Counted from the first letter of the stretch, positions 23,525 to 35,850 are shown. The stretch is DNA of 64,000 bases from Odiellus spinosus (GCA_963920705.1 OY987230.1:11557320-11621319), one strand, 5' to 3'. A program made the numbers and translations. Notes: generated by a model not told the origin, from the sequence alone.

Positions 23525-23750
23525 TATCGCAAAAAACCTTAAAATCTCCAAATCTTTAAACCATATAATTGAATTAGGCCTTGTTAGGTTTAATCGACGT
23601 TTGAAATGAAGCACGTGACGTGTGTCTCAAACTTGCAACGTGTTTTGAAATAAAAACCCAAGCAGAGTTTGCAATGAAGTTAATTATAGTGCATCTAACT
23701 TTGAGAGTACATTTTAGCGTTCCCCACTGACAGACAGACAGACGTACCTA
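23525..23750 (+). repeat. Dispersed repeat with GACAGACAGACA end, copy 2
   Basis: CGCAAAAAACCTTAAAATCT, CGACGTTTGAAATGAAGC, GCAGAGTTTGCAATGAAGTT, GTGCATCTAACTTTGAGAG, GCGTTCCCCACTGACAGACA. Same block order as at 16500-16735. Confidence 0.65.
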
Positions 23751-24613
23751 GATAATTATATATTTTCATTACTCATAACTTTTAAAGACAATAGTAAGCT
23801 ATTTGCTTATTTCTTTGCATAACGTTAAACACCATAGTGAAAAAGTAGTCGTTAACACTTCTTGAAAAAAAGTTCGATCCTCGCAAGCTAGTTGTTTTTT
23901 CGGCACATGATATTTTTATCAATTTAATTTAGATTTAAATATAGGGTAAGGATTCCAACCTTTACGTTTTATCGTCATATACATGAAAGAGATTGATTAT
24001 TTATTCTGAAATATTTATACCCGTACTAACAGTGAAAATTTATATTCCAAACACTTTAGTTTTTGGCCTGTTTTTTATCGCTGCTGCATTTTTGCGGCTT
24101 TTACGTATATACTTCTATACTACCTTAGATTGCTCTTGAAAAACAGTTTTCAAATAAGAAAAATGTGACACTTTTACAGATGCAACGTGTTTCGTATACA
24201 TATTTCCTTCCCTTTGGGAATTTTTCAAAACAATTTTGTACAACAAAAAAATATTTGTCTGTCAGAATCAGATGAAGTTTTCAGTACTTACAAAGCTATA
24301 GGTGCCCATATGATTTAGTCTTGGAGGAATAAAATAAGATATTCACCGACTATTTCAGTGTTTCCTAGAAACTGGTGGTACCCTTACTACACCCACGCAA
24401 ATTTTGGGGGTGGAGGGATGAAAATTAACCTCCTTAACAAGGAAAATATCCTGAATCTGTTAAAATTTTCTAATTTGGATTTTTTTTTTTGACCAAATTA
24501 GAAGATTTCTCCTCATTGCACGGGAAAGCCGATTTCTTTCGTTATTCTATGGGAGCGTATTGAAATAAAAAGTAGGACTGACGTCACGAGCATTGCGTAG
24601 ACGCGAGATCAAT

Positions 24614-24900
24614 TTAACTGCGTTCATATTAGACCTTGTAATAGATTTAAACCGTTTCAAAACGTTTTGCTATATTGAGTCCTGTGAACTGGAAACCGTC
24701 TTTTCTCGAATAGATTTGATTCGATTTCTCGAAACTGCTTCGGGAACCAGTTTCGTACCGATTCGGTTTCAACAACCGATAGATGAAGTTACAATAAATC
24801 GATTTATAAAGATAATGCGTGAACACGTGACGCTTAAAACGATTTGAATATCGGTTTCATTTAACCGGTTCAAACCGATTAAGAAATGCTAGTGTGACTA
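24614..24900 (+). mobile_element. TTAACTGCGTTCA repeat (family E), copy 1
   Basis: Runs from TTAACTGCGTTCATATTAGA through CGTCTTTTCTCGAATAGATT, AACAACCGATAGATGAAG and ACGCTTAAAACGATTTGAAT to AAGAAATGCTAGTGTGACTA. The ends are weak inverted repeats (CTGCGTTCATRCTAG against CTACGGTCACATTAG in copy 2). The 84-codon frame at 24593-24847 overlaps a similar frame in copy 2, but the differences are not concentrated at third positions and both are short, so I treat it as non-coding. Confidence 0.65.
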
Positions 24901-25419
24901 GCTTTTGGCACAGCCTCGAATGGAGTCATGTTGCGTTTCATGAAGCCTTATCATGCATATATGCGTGGATGGGTTTAGAATATTTTTTAACCCCCATTTT
25001 TTACATAAGTTCTTGACAAAAACAACATTAGCATTGAATAAAATATAATATATGAATATTGTGTATTAATCCGCAACGGCCTTCGAAAGTTTGCAAATTC
25101 TTTTTGAAAATATAACTTATGAACAACTTAGCTCTAAATCCTTGGACTATTTAAGCCCCACTCTCTTAAACACGGGGCTAATAATAGACCCACAATAATA
25201 CATTTTTAAACAGACGTTATCCACCCTTGAAATTGACTCATTGAATAAGGTCAGTAGGAATGTCTGCCGAGTTCTATAACTGACCCTATAAGTCAATGGT
25301 GTGGATCGATAAAATTCCGGTGAATGATAGATTAAAAATAAGTTTTATATAAACTTTACCTTTTCTGTAAGGTTTTAATCATTTAGAAACATATACAGAG
25401 GTAAACTATGTAATTTTGT

Positions 25420-26010
25420 TACGTAAACTTACCGACGGATGTACGCTGGCTCTTCCCGCCGGCGTATTTTCTTTCAAAAATCGGTTAATTTTCATTCGAA
25501 TCTCGCAATGAACGCCGTTTGAATTTAAATTCTAGTGTCAGAAATATACCCCAGCAACAAGCGAAAAACGCTTCGAAAACAGTAAGAGTAGATCGTTTTT
25601 CTCAGCGAATGCACGTGCTGTTTTACCACGGAGTTCGCGCGGCCACCGGGAGCTTTCCAGGCAAACCCAGCTGGAAGAGAGCCGTCAAGCTCCGCCGAGT
25701 CAGCTGCTATGAGTGTATAAAATAGAGGAACATATACTAACCACCTCCGCTAAGCCTAATCTACCCGTTTCTAAGCGATGTGGAAAACGGGGAAACTTAG
25801 GAGAGGAAATTAAAAGCTCTCACTGACACTCGAAACTCTAGTTCTGGCAGGCAACGCCGGTTAAATCTAGGTTACGTAATAGCCACGATTACAAAAGAGA
25901 GCCCGATTAACTCGCTCAATATTTAAATTAGCAAAAAAACACACGTCCGATTACCGTTACTCGATTGCGGTAGGTTATTTTAGTTGCTTATTCTCGCCAT
26001 AGAAAGCATA
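25420..26010. promoter_or_regulatory. CpG-richer, promoter-like block with TATA box
   Basis: Stands out from its flanks by G+C and CpG content (GTTCGCGCGGCCACCGGG, GCTCCGCCGAGTC). A canonical TATAAAATAG lies at 25716-25725 on the plus strand. Read on the minus strand, the block ends in the strong donor GTAAGTTTAC at 25432. It could be a promoter with a first exon on the minus strand, on the plus strand, or both. No transcript evidence is available. Confidence 0.35.
25433..25495 (-). CDS. Possible first coding exon, unidentified gene
   Basis: On the minus strand an ATG at 25493-25495 is the first Met after an in-frame TAG. It opens 21 codons starting MKINRFLKENTPAGRASVHP that run to a phase-0 boundary at GTAAGTTTAC, a near-consensus donor. 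The upstream part of the same putative exon is CpG-rich, as expected for a 5' untranslated region. The Kozak context is weak (C at -3). No domain is recognisable from 21 residues. It could be the start of the gene containing the exons at 10880 and 4880, about 15 and 20 kb downstream, but the phase-0 end fits only the latter directly. It may equally be a non-coding first exon. Confidence 0.28.
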
Positions 26011-28420
26011 TTGATTCTTGGGATCTGGATTTTTTTTTTTCATTTTCCTCCTATTTAATAGTATGATACTGACATCTTTACGCCAGTTTTTGAATTAGAT
26101 TTTATAGTTATGTTGTAGTTTAAAGAAATTTAAAAGGCTTAAGATATTTAGTTAGGAATTGGTAAATTTATTGGTTATTTTTAAATGAGTTTTAGTTGAA
26201 TATTGAATTGGTAGTGTATATTTAGATGGCGGCAGTGTCTTTGCTAGATTCATATGAAATCATGGAACGAATTTAAATAATATCTAAAATGATATTAGTT
26301 AATGAGCAAATTAATTGAAATTGTAAATTAACACATTATGGAGAAAAAAAGGTCATATGTCAAGGTAAACTGGTACTTAAGGTTTTACTTCGTGTGTTCC
26401 ATGCCAAAAAGCATGCTTTCTTATAGATTCGAGCTTGGGGAGTTCAAAATATGATGGTTAAAAATATGTTAATGAATAGTTAATTACTCGGAAGATTAAT
26501 TAGATCATTCCAGCACACAGGAATCAGGCTGCAAGGAGAAATGGTCTAAATAGCGTATCATATTGTCGGGAGGTATATTCTAAATCTTAAAATTGGCACC
26601 ATGGTTGAAACCTCCGAAATTTGAATATATTAGAGAAAAACTATAGGTTACAACTAGGATTATATCTAACATTCCAGGAAACGAATTGCCAAAAGGGTCA
26701 CCCAACATTATAGTCTTAAAAATATCACGGTGAAACCCTCTGAATATTAAACATGTTAAGAGCCCATTGAAAATAAAATCGTACATTTTTTCCCAGATGA
26801 ATTTATTGTATCAAAACCAAAATTATATAACTTTTCTTTATTAATTTCGTCCGCATTGTCATGGTGATTAATTATATTTTTTTCTTATCTTTCCTTAACA
26901 GATGAAGGATAAATTTCCGATTCATTCATCTTATAATAAAGACGACGTGGAAGGGCCAAAGAGTGGTCAATGTCAAAAGCCTACCAACTAAGGGATCAAA
27001 TTTTTAACTGACCATATCAGAGATTGGCCAAGACGCACGAGTCACAAATGTGCTCAAGTTTCCGGTTTCTAAAAAATATATATATATGTTGTGATGAAAT
27101 CAAAAGCCTGAACCTATTTGCGTACAACGTTTCATAAACTTTTTCGTGCTATTCCGACTGTCGGAACTGTGCCAATTCATCATAGACCACCAAAGAGGTA
27201 AGTTTTTTAGTTTTTTCATGTGTTTCAGTCAAACTGAGTGTTTTGTAAGATTTAACGTATGATATGGAATATCTTCGTCCATGTCGATAGGTATCCTATT
27301 CAGATAGCAATATCCATTTGAAGTTTTTTTTTTTTATTTTTTAAATTTGTTTTTGTAAACATATCTCGATGGATCATCATGAAGCAAATGACTGCAATTA
27401 GAATAAGGGATTCTTTTGAATTGATAATGCAATTGGATTATTTTAAGCTCATGAATCAAATTTTTCCAGCCTTTGATGAGTAATGACATAAGACGCAATG
27501 TTTTTTTAGCTGATGACATAAAGCCCCGTTTTCAATCAAGATTTTTTTGGCCAAAAAAGTTAATTTTTCATCGTAATAGAAATTTACCTTAGTTTTGACG
27601 AGAAAATTACTTTTTTGGTCCAAAATATCTTGAGTGAAAACGCGCCTTTAGACGCTGATGATGAAAGCTTTTGATATCATAAGAAGCTACAGATGATAAG
27701 GTTTTATTTGAGTGAAAAATTAGGTATTGTTATATTGGTAAGGTCGTAGTTAAGAGTTCCTGAAATCGAAATTAAATAACAGGATACTCACAAAGAAGCT
27801 AAAGAACTTATGACATTTTAAACGTAGCACGGAAAACGTTTTATTATCAAAAAATATACTTATTTAGGTAAGTGTGTCTGTCAGTCAGTAACACTAAAAT
27901 GGACACGCAAAGTTAGATATATACTATGTTAAACTTCTTCGCAACTTCTTTTGATTTTATATTTCAAAATACCCGGCGAGTTTGAATTTTATTGAAGTTA
28001 GGTCATTTTTTATAGTGAAATCACACGCTTCATTTAAAACGTCGTTTAAAGGAGCATTGTAACCTGACTCGATTCGGGCCTTGTCAATTCAATTGATTTC
28101 ATACGAATCTCGTGAATTTAAACATTTAGGAATTTGAAAATAGTTCCAAGACTGTTTTTCAGGATTCACACAAACCTAGAAATAAATTAAGGCTAAAAAT
28201 TCAGGAACATTTCAGGGAAATTTAAAAATATTAGTGAAATTCAGGGAAATTGGGCATATTTGGTCTAAATTGATTGTTTCATCAAATATTCTAAAAGCCA
28301 ATCCAGGGCGTCCCAATGTTATTACTCCATTTTATTGATAGAAGTGGGTAATAATTAAAAAACTGTTTACGAAGAATGAACCAGTTAGGCGAGAAATATA
28401 AAAATAAAAATGGATAGTTT
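26011..28420. other. Presumed non-coding DNA
   Basis: No supported gene. At 27195 a plus-strand donor-like AAAGAG then GTAAGTTTT follows about 90 open bases, but the upstream acceptor is poor. A (TA)n run lies near 27076. About 27865-28060 is a diverged inverted copy of the GACAGACA dispersed repeat (GTGTCTGTCAGTCAGT, ACACGCAAAGTTAGATA), and a single family A-like end (TTTAAAGGAGCATTGTAACC) sits at 28053. Confidence 0.4.
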
Positions 28421-28430
28421 GGTCTTGGAC

Positions 28431-28520
28431 CTGGAAATTTCAGGGAAATATTTATGGGAAAAACCTGGAAATTTCAGGGAAATATTTATGGGAAAAACCT
28501 GGAAATTTCAGGGAAATCGG
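28431..28520. repeat. 34-bp tandem in a CCTGG/CAGGG repeat
   Basis: CCTGGAAATTTCAGGGAAAT followed by ATTTATGGGAAAAA occurs 2.6 times. It is a local expansion within a diverged CAGGG/CCTGG element (about 28150-28520). Confidence 0.8.
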
Positions 28521-29289
28521 TTTCACAAAAGTTGTATGAAAGCTTTTTTTAGTACGCGTGACGTCGGTTCAACTTTTCATTTCAATAAGCTCCCATTTAA
28601 CTAAAGAAATCACCTTACCCAATGGGGAAAACAATATAATTTGGTCATAAATGGTCCAAATTGGGAAATTCCGACCTAATTCGACCAAATTGACGGGAAA
28701 TAGCAAGTTTTAAATAAATTAGGTAAAAGTAAATAAACCGCTCGCTATAAACCTTTTCCTATTAGGAGGCTCTCATTGAATATGAAACTTAATCCCCCCT
28801 CCCATTCCGGTATTACATTTTTTTGGAAATTTTGCTTAATGTTCTGTAAAAGTGTTCCATCTTTTGAACACCCTCACATTTTGTAAATCAAACTACTCTA
28901 AAGGGGATGAGTCAATTTGTCGTATAATTATTTGAAATCCAATTTAATAAAAATTTAAAATTCCATAAAAATTCCAAAAACTTTTGCCTAAAATAAGCGC
29001 CTCTCTCGCTTGCATAAAATGTAAATCTCTTTGGGAATAGGAGGTTCACCGCGGCGGCTTTTATCAAAATTGAAAAGAAATTTTAAATTCGTGGAGCTTA
29101 GCTTTTTAGAGTAATTTATTTGTTGTTTGTTTGGGGCCAAAGGTGCATGGGCTAGCTGGTTTTCCACGAAGTCATTTTAATACTTAGCCACTTCGGAGAA
29201 ACGTTATATCCCCTCGATGCTTTTATAGTCGGGCGGTTCACGCGATACACCGGAAAGCTAACAACCAAGAAAAGGAGATGGTTTCCCCG

Positions 29290-29575
29290 TAAAGTCTTAA
29301 AGGGAAAGTGAAATCGTAGAAAATATAGTAAAAGGAAAGAAGCTTCAGCTATAGCTTTCCCAATCTAAACTGGGTATCTTCAACTTCCGGAAATCAGCGT
29401 TACACGATAGGGCGCGTCATTTCCTGTCCAGATAGAGAGCAACTGGAAGTAGAAAAAACCCCAGATTGAGATTAACGAAATCCGTCCCCTAAAAATAGTA
29501 CAGTCAAGATTGAAACTTCTATTCCTTTACTATATTTTCTAAGATGAAATCGTGTTCGCCACTTTATTTCTACGT
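29290..29575. repeat. Inverted-repeat element, about 285 bp
   Basis: Left arm AAGTGAAATCGTAGAAAATA with TAGTAAAAGGAAAGAAGCTT. The right arm, complemented, reads AAGTGGCGAACACGATTTCA, TCTTAGAAAATATAGTAAAG and GAATAGAAGTTTC. The arms differ by small insertions. No flanking duplication is recognised. Confidence 0.5.
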
Positions 29576-30109
29576 AACATCTCCGCAAGCCCATTCCCAA
29601 AGCTTTTAGTCCCGAAACCACCTTGAGAATTGTAGAAAAAATTTAAATTTCGAAAAGGTTGGCAAAATATTTCCTGAAGAAGAAATACAGAAAAAAAGCG
29701 CAATTTGTTTCCCTGCTTTCATCACTTAATCACTGTATAATTAAGCCTGTAGCCTTAAGTGTACTAAAGTGATTACGTAACGATGTACGTATTTAACATT
29801 ACCAAAGGATGTAAACAGTTACGTAATCGCGAAATTTTGGTTTTCTCGCAAATTGCTGCATCTTTTTTTCTCCAAATAGCTTTCATAAAAACGAAGCTTA
29901 AGATGCTATAAATTATTCGTTTGGCAGCTTTGCATTGCATAGTCGTTGGGCCTTATGTTTTGTCCCCCGTATAAGCTTATATAAGTCCAAAATCGAAATT
30001 TATCGAACAATATTTTAATTAGACAATTGAGGAATTGTTAAACAATAAATGTTCATTTTCATCATGGTAAATTAAGAATTTAGACCTTTCACTTTCCCTT
30101 TAAACCCGG

Positions 30110-30720
30110 AGTAAATCTTTAATAGGCTCGAGCGGGCATCCAATATTTATTTCCTTCATCTCATTTTGAGACTCCAACCGGGATATTATAGGTGTCGCTA
30201 TAGAATTAGGCGCTAGCACGAGAGAGCGAAGAAAGCGCAGCTACGATATAGGCTTCGAATCCGGAAGAGAAGTCGATGCGCGTTGAAGGTGCGCACTCGC
30301 CTAAGGTCTACCCTCGCTCTCGCGGCTCTTCAGTCTATCTTATCCCACCCCCTATTCGGTAGCTGACTCACAAAGCGTTTTTCTCATCAGAGTCAAAGCT
30401 CGAGTGGCGAACGATTAGGCCTAACTTTCATACTTGGTCCTTGAAAGCCGAAATAAATACGTACCCCTCTCTATTCGGAATTATTAGTCGCGGATTTTAT
30501 CAACAGAGTTTATATGAGACGTGTTAATTCTATTCTTCGCGCGTTTAATGAAACATCCGGCGACCAAAATTAGGCTTAAGCCGTTAAACAGACGCCTTTT
30601 AGTCGATCGAGAGTAGTGTTATACACGCGGGAAAATAAAAGAAAAAGAAAAAAAAAAACAAAAAAAAACGCGCGTTTGACAGGAGTTAGTGCACAAGCCA
30701 AAAGGAATAATATGTGAGTG
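30110..30720. promoter_or_regulatory. CpG-richer block, possible plus-strand promoter and 5' exon
   Basis: A long stretch with unusually many CG dinucleotides for this window (GCGCTAGCACGAGAGAGCG, AGTCGATGCGCGTTGAAGG, CGAACGATTAGG). It ends near 30708 at AATAATAT followed by GTGAGTGATTTTTTG, a plausible plus-strand donor followed by a T-rich stretch. No convincing ATG-initiated frame reaches the donor, so if transcribed this is probably a 5' untranslated exon. An A-rich tract (30643-30669) lies just before the end. Confidence 0.3.
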
Positions 30721-30879
30721 ATTTTTTGTTTACTTTTTTACGTTTCCATGTAAACCAGGCCGGTCTTAAGAACCAGGCAATTGAAGGCTAATTGGTTTAG
30801 GACCAATAATTCAGGGTTAAATTTGTTTACGGATAATCCTAGTTTGCTGAAGTTTGTTAAGGACTAATCCTTATGTACG

Positions 30880-31120
30880 GAAATACGTTTAAGGTTTATT
30901 TATATTCGCAAAATATGGTTTAGGGTTTATTGTTATTGACAAAATATGATTTAGGGTTAATTGTTATTCACAAAATATGGTTAGGGTTAATTATTATTCA
31001 CAAAATATGGTTAGGGTTAATTGTTATTCACAAAATATGTTTAGGCTTAGTTGTTATTCACAAAATATGGTTTAGGGTTAATTGTTATTCACAAAATATG
31101 GTTTAGAGTTGAATATAATT
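30880..31120. repeat. Minisatellite, 30-34 bp unit with TTAGGGTTAA
   Basis: About seven copies of GGTTAATTGTTATTCACAAA plus ATATGGTTTAG. Unit length varies between copies because of one to three T insertions. The TTTAGGG word recalls plant-type telomere repeats but occurs once per unit and is not a telomere array. Confidence 0.85.
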
Positions 31121-31769
31121 CATTTAAACTAGTTTTATTGGAATTCGCAATGCTTGTGATGTTTAAAATAGATTCTAAAATTGATTTTTGGCTAGTAATC
31201 AAGTTAAAATATTTGGGGTTAGTTGTAATTCATGGGAATGTATTTAAAATTTAAACTCAGGATGATTGGTTGACGACGCTTCTTAGATTTATTGATACTT
31301 TAGTGGTGATTACGTTAAAATAGTATTCAAAATAGTATTCATACACAACAGCAATATCCGAGGGGTTTCACATTTACCCCTAATATTGTGTTCCAACAGA
31401 AGTAATTTATTAAGTTAATTCAACAAATAAATTGATTGAAACGATGATCTAACTATCACAGTTGTGTATAATTGGAAAATTGGTTTTGTAAAATAAGTAA
31501 AATATTCCTCCATTTTTCTATTGAAAACACGCGTAACTTAACAAAACCCATTAATTAGGAATAAATTACGCCGAAACAAAAATTAATTATTGTCTAATTT
31601 GAGCCCTAATATGATTTTAAACACTATAACTTTAATAGTAACATATTTAAAGTAATCCATGCTTGGTTAGTATTTTACAATCCCCTTAAGGAAATTGGCA
31701 GAATCCTGCCCAATCCTGCCTTTTACTGTATTAAGAATAGGGGAAAGCCAACTCCCTATTGGATTGAGT

Positions 31770-31786
31770 GGCGGGGGGGGGGGGGA
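31770..31786. repeat. Poly-G tract
   Basis: A run of about fourteen G, next to GATCGGACTGACGGACGGACG, a decayed end of the GACAGACA dispersed repeat. G or C runs also occur at 21131 and 49424. Confidence 0.9.
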
Positions 31787-32129
31787 TCGGACTGACGGAC
31801 GGACGTTCCTATTAATATTTTTTGTCGCGCTGGATTGAATTAATTAAGTCGCACGTATTGAGATTTTTCTCTTACTCATTCGATTTGCGCCTTATTAACT
31901 TATTAGCAGAGGCTTTACCCCGCTAGCAGCTACATACATCACGACTAAAAATGAAGTCTTAATTGCCGCCTAGTTTCCTATATAGCGCGAGTGATTAAAT
32001 GCTTGAATCATCGTAAGAGCTCGTTAGGAATATTATTGGCACTAATTTACCGCGTCGTATTCTGTTCAATTTTCAACCATGCGGTTTAAAGGGATAGAGA
32101 AGAGGCAAATTTCAGGGACAGATCATTCC

Positions 32130-32275
32130 ACGTATTCCATTATTCCTTGTACAATCCCTTAAGTTTTGACTGTAGTAAAAAAGATTACGTAACTGAGTAC
32201 GTATTTAGCATTACTAATGGCTGTAATCACTTACTGAATAACGTAATTGGTGTAAACATTTTATGGAAGTGGTTA
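32130..32275. repeat. Dispersed repeat rich in ATTACGTAAC
   Basis: CCTTAAGTTTTGACTGTAGT, GATTACGTAACTGAGTACG, TATTTAGCATTACTAATGGC and GTGTAAACATTTTATGGAAG. The same succession occurs near 10360-10470 and 29745-29840. Confidence 0.6.
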
Positions 32276-32832
32276 ACCAGTTGGTCAAATTGAATATAAG
32301 TCATATTTTCTGGATTGTGACTGAAAGTTATGAACAATAAGTAATATTTGATCTATTGATTATTCTGAAAATAATTTATTTAAAAACAAACATTTAATTA
32401 GTAATTTATTTCAAACTTCTCAGAAGAAGTATAGGCTTAGATGAGAACAACGTTTTAATGTCGAAGGCATAGTTGCCACAGTCTCATAAGAATCTGTTTA
32501 TTTAAAAGTCAGGGAATTTTGTAATGGTGAATTAAAATATATCTAGATGACTAGAATGTTTTGAAAAACTATTTTTCAAAAGCTAAAATATATACCTCAC
32601 TTAATACTTTTACATAAAGATACTACTTTGTAAAACGTATAAATTTATATGGTAAAAGAAATGTAGATTGTCAGGGAAAATCTTGAAAAGTCACAATTTG
32701 AAAATTAGAAGTCTTTGGCAACCCTGCTTTAATACTATTACACTGACTGGAGGGGCATTTCTTGGCAGTAATCGAATCCCTACTAATTATTTTACCAATA
32801 ATGTAGTCCTTTTTTTATAGAGTGTAATATGG

Positions 32833-33317
32833 CAGGGCTCCCAGACCACCTATAATACCTATAATTACCTATAATTCTGAAGTGATCCTATAAAAACCTA
32901 TAATTTCACTTTTTAACCTATAATACCTATTTTGTGGGGAATTTGTTCAATTTCGGTGATAAAATTCGAAAGGAATGAACTATATAACTATAAAAAATAT
33001 ACTTTTGCTTGAAAAAGTGCAAATGATTGCAAAGAACTAAGCTGTGGCAGAAAGGTTTCCTCTCCTAGGTAACTGGTAATTATTACTCTATTTTTTTAGA
33101 GGTTAGGTAGACTGTCGAGAGGGGCGTGAGTAGCTAGTAGTGCCAAAGAAAGGCAGAGGGACAGGTCTAGAGGCTATAGAACCTATATTTTTCTAAACTA
33201 AAAACCTATAAAAAGTCCTATAAATTGATATTTATGGACCTATAAATTACCTATATTTTTGACTTTTAAAACCTATAATACCTATAATTTTTTCTTGGCT
33301 ATGCGCTGGGAGCCCTG
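32833..33317. mobile_element. 485-bp hAT-like element with CAGGGCTCCCAG ends
   Basis: Left end CAGGGCTCCCAGACC and right end GCGCTGGGAGCCCTG are inverted repeats starting with CAGGG, as in many hAT families. The subterminal regions are crowded with ACCTATAAT words in both arms. Flanks TAATATGG and GATTATGG match in 6 of 8 positions only if the last G is included, so the duplication is uncertain. No transposase. Confidence 0.75.
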
Positions 33318-33697
33318 ATTATGGTCGTATTCGTAAGCATTTGAAATTTTAAAGGCCACTTATTGCTTTATAAGATTTAACATTGTGTTTCAAGCCGTAT
33401 CAGCTTTGTCCATTATATCAACCGCTCCTGAACCGATGTATAAATAGTTCGTTGCGTACCGTTATATAATTTCCCCGCATTCCATTTACATTATTCATTT
33501 ATTCTCGCATTTAGGCCAAACCCAAAATTAACATAATAAACCCATTATGGAAAGTTTATTTTGAATATATTGTACCGGCGTATAAGTACAAGGAATGTGA
33601 ACTATTAACGCTATTATTAACACCGTCTCCGAATCCTTTAAGCCCATTGTGACGATTATGATTCAACTCATTATGCGGTTAGTTTTTAGTTAAAGTG

Positions 33698-34330
33698 AGA
33701 CTGTCCTCATTTTTTAGATTACCTATGGCTATAATTTTTTTTTTTTTTTTTTTTTTTTTGCTAAATTTCTAGGAAATTTCTAGTTTCTTCTGGATACGAC
33801 TGTACAATAAATTTTACACTTTTTAAAGGGAGAATGCAACCTAACAACATGTGATTTTTTTATGGACTCCTTATGGCCTAATATAACAGAAAAAAAATAC
33901 GAACAATTATTAAACTAGAAAATAAATTAAATCTTACCAGGAAAAATAGGCGTAGCTGAATTCATGGAGATTCTCAATTTTACATATAAGGACTCGACCA
34001 ATGACATTGATCGATGGATTTTATATGAAGAATGTATAATCTCCATGAATCCAGATGGTAAGATTTAAATTTATTTCTAGTTTTATATTTTTTCTTAATT
34101 TTTTTACTGTTAGATTAGGCCTATTTAAACAATAAGGATTCGATAAAAAAATCTCTGGTTAGGTTGCATTCTCCCTTTAAAGAAACTTCAAAATTAAAAT
34201 CCCAAAAATATATTTTTTGCGATATATGACGTAGTTTTGTTATTAGTTTTGTCACGTGAAAAACGGTCGAAGTGGCTTTTTGTGACATATTCCATGAACA
34301 TATAGGTTTGGGTGAAAATAAATTTATACT
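33698..34330 (+). mobile_element. Family B element split by a family A insertion
   Basis: GTTAAAGTGAGACTGTCCTC starts the left part. After the family A copy the sequence resumes with AGAAACTTCAAAATTAAAAT and ATATGACGTAGTTTTG. In the intact copy at 20705 this joint reads CTTCTTAAGAAACTTC, i.e. the TTAA used as target. Confidence 0.75.
33833..34180. mobile_element. Family A foldback MITE, copy 6 (nested)
   Basis: TTAAAGGGAGAATGCAACCT to GGTTGCATTCTCCCTTTAA with TTAA duplicated on each side, inserted into a family B element. Arms include TAGCTGAATTCATGGAGATT and ATCTCCATGAATCCAG. Confidence 0.93.
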
Positions 34331-34591
34331 TCTCCTTTAATTCCCCAAGTTCTTAAGCAAGTTATTACCCATCTTATGGCTGTTTTATATAGGAGCTCTC
34401 ATCTCGTAAAAGTCCTGTCTAAACATTCTGTGGCCCCTTCCTTGCTAACACACGTTCCAGCCCTGAGTCTAAGAGGGCCTTTAAAACAAGCAGCCTCTCG
34501 TCAAAATCCTCTATTTACTTTCTCCTAACATTAATCTTCCAAATCTTGCTATGCATGGAAGATCTTATATTTTTAAAGAGATAGTGAACTG

Positions 34592-34650
34592 ATGAAAGGA
34601 GACAGTTAACTAATGAAGGGAGACAGTTAACTAATGAAGGGAGACATTTT
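34592..34650. repeat. 21-bp tandem repeat
   Basis: GGAGACAGTTAACTAATGAAG is repeated nearly three times. A related TATAGTGAAATGATGAAAG block recurs about 150 bp downstream together with a shared ATCTTGCRATGCAT context, so the surrounding 150 bp are also duplicated. Confidence 0.8.
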
Positions 34651-35439
34651 TGGGAAAGAAATTTTAAATCCTCTATTTACGTTCTCTTATCATTAATTTT
34701 CTTAATCTTGCGATGCATATTGAATCTCACATATTTAAAGATATAGTGAAATGATGAAAGAAGTCAGTTTTGAAAATAAATAGTTCCTTAATTATATAAA
34801 ATACGAATTAAATATTTTCTTGATGAATATTTTTTTCGGCTCTTACGTCATTAGGTTTTAATGTCTGAGGGTCCTTTGGCGGACTTCTTGCCCATTTCGC
34901 GCGTCAAGCGAGCGATACCTAATAAGCCAGATGTACACAGACCTATTTTCACGCGTTTCACGCTCGCACGAGCCCATTGACTTATATGCGCGCTAACGTC
35001 AAATGCGTGAAAATTAGGTCTTTGTGCATCCTACACACAGACGTCGCTAATGTATTATGCATGTGCGCATGCGCAGATCGAGCATGGGAAGGCGCGTTGA
35101 CGATCTCCCCAATTTTGAAAGTCAAGAGCAGCGCGCTAATCAAATTTTTCTCAAAATGTAGATAGGCTTAGCAAGCTCAAATATTAACAAGACGCTTTTT
35201 GATGGGTTTTAATAAGGTTTTTACGCTTATATTACCGCTCTTAATCGGTTAAATTAAGAATAACTTTTGACTCGTCTTCAGTATCCCTTTATATTGAGAT
35301 TTGATGGGTTGTATGCTTCTACTTTAATAAATGTAGGCAAGTAGCGGTATAAATGAGATGGACACGGAGCTTAGAAATTTTCTACGCATTCAGCGAGCTA
35401 TAGGCCTATATATAGGGATCACAAAAATATAGCTCGAGA

Positions 35440-35850
35440 TGGGCAGTTGGCTATAGCTGGAGTTTAATAGCGCGCCGTCGGCTAATTCTTGGGAAGTTGG
35501 GCCAACCTCGTGCTGCCTTAGATCCTTATACCATTGGGCAGCTTTCGGTTAGCGTTAGCAAGAGCGACGAAATTCTTCTCACGTCATGGTGCGTGATCCG
35601 GAATTACCCGGTTGTGTGTATAGTAATATAAGTATACCACTGACCGCGCTGTGCGCCTCTCTTTGCACCAGCACGCGGCTTTCTCGGTTAGGGCCAAAGG
35701 GGCTAACGTTCGTCTGCCCAATCTAATCCCTTTTCCTACTCCGCGGCTCAAATAATTGATTGAGTTCCACGCTTCCACCGAACAAAATCCCCTGGCATAC
35801 CGCGTGCCTTTTTGCGTTTCTTCCTACTTAAAGCCACCGACTGCGAAGTG
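35440..35850. other. GC-richer unique block
   Basis: Higher G+C than its flanks (GCGCGCCGTCGGCTAATTC, CACTGACCGCGCTGTGCGCC). It contains TATAGTAATATAAGTATA near 35620, which could act as a TATA region. The minus-strand 64-codon frame at 35584-35778 has no recognised domain. Could be a promoter or a decayed exon; nothing decides. Confidence 0.25.
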
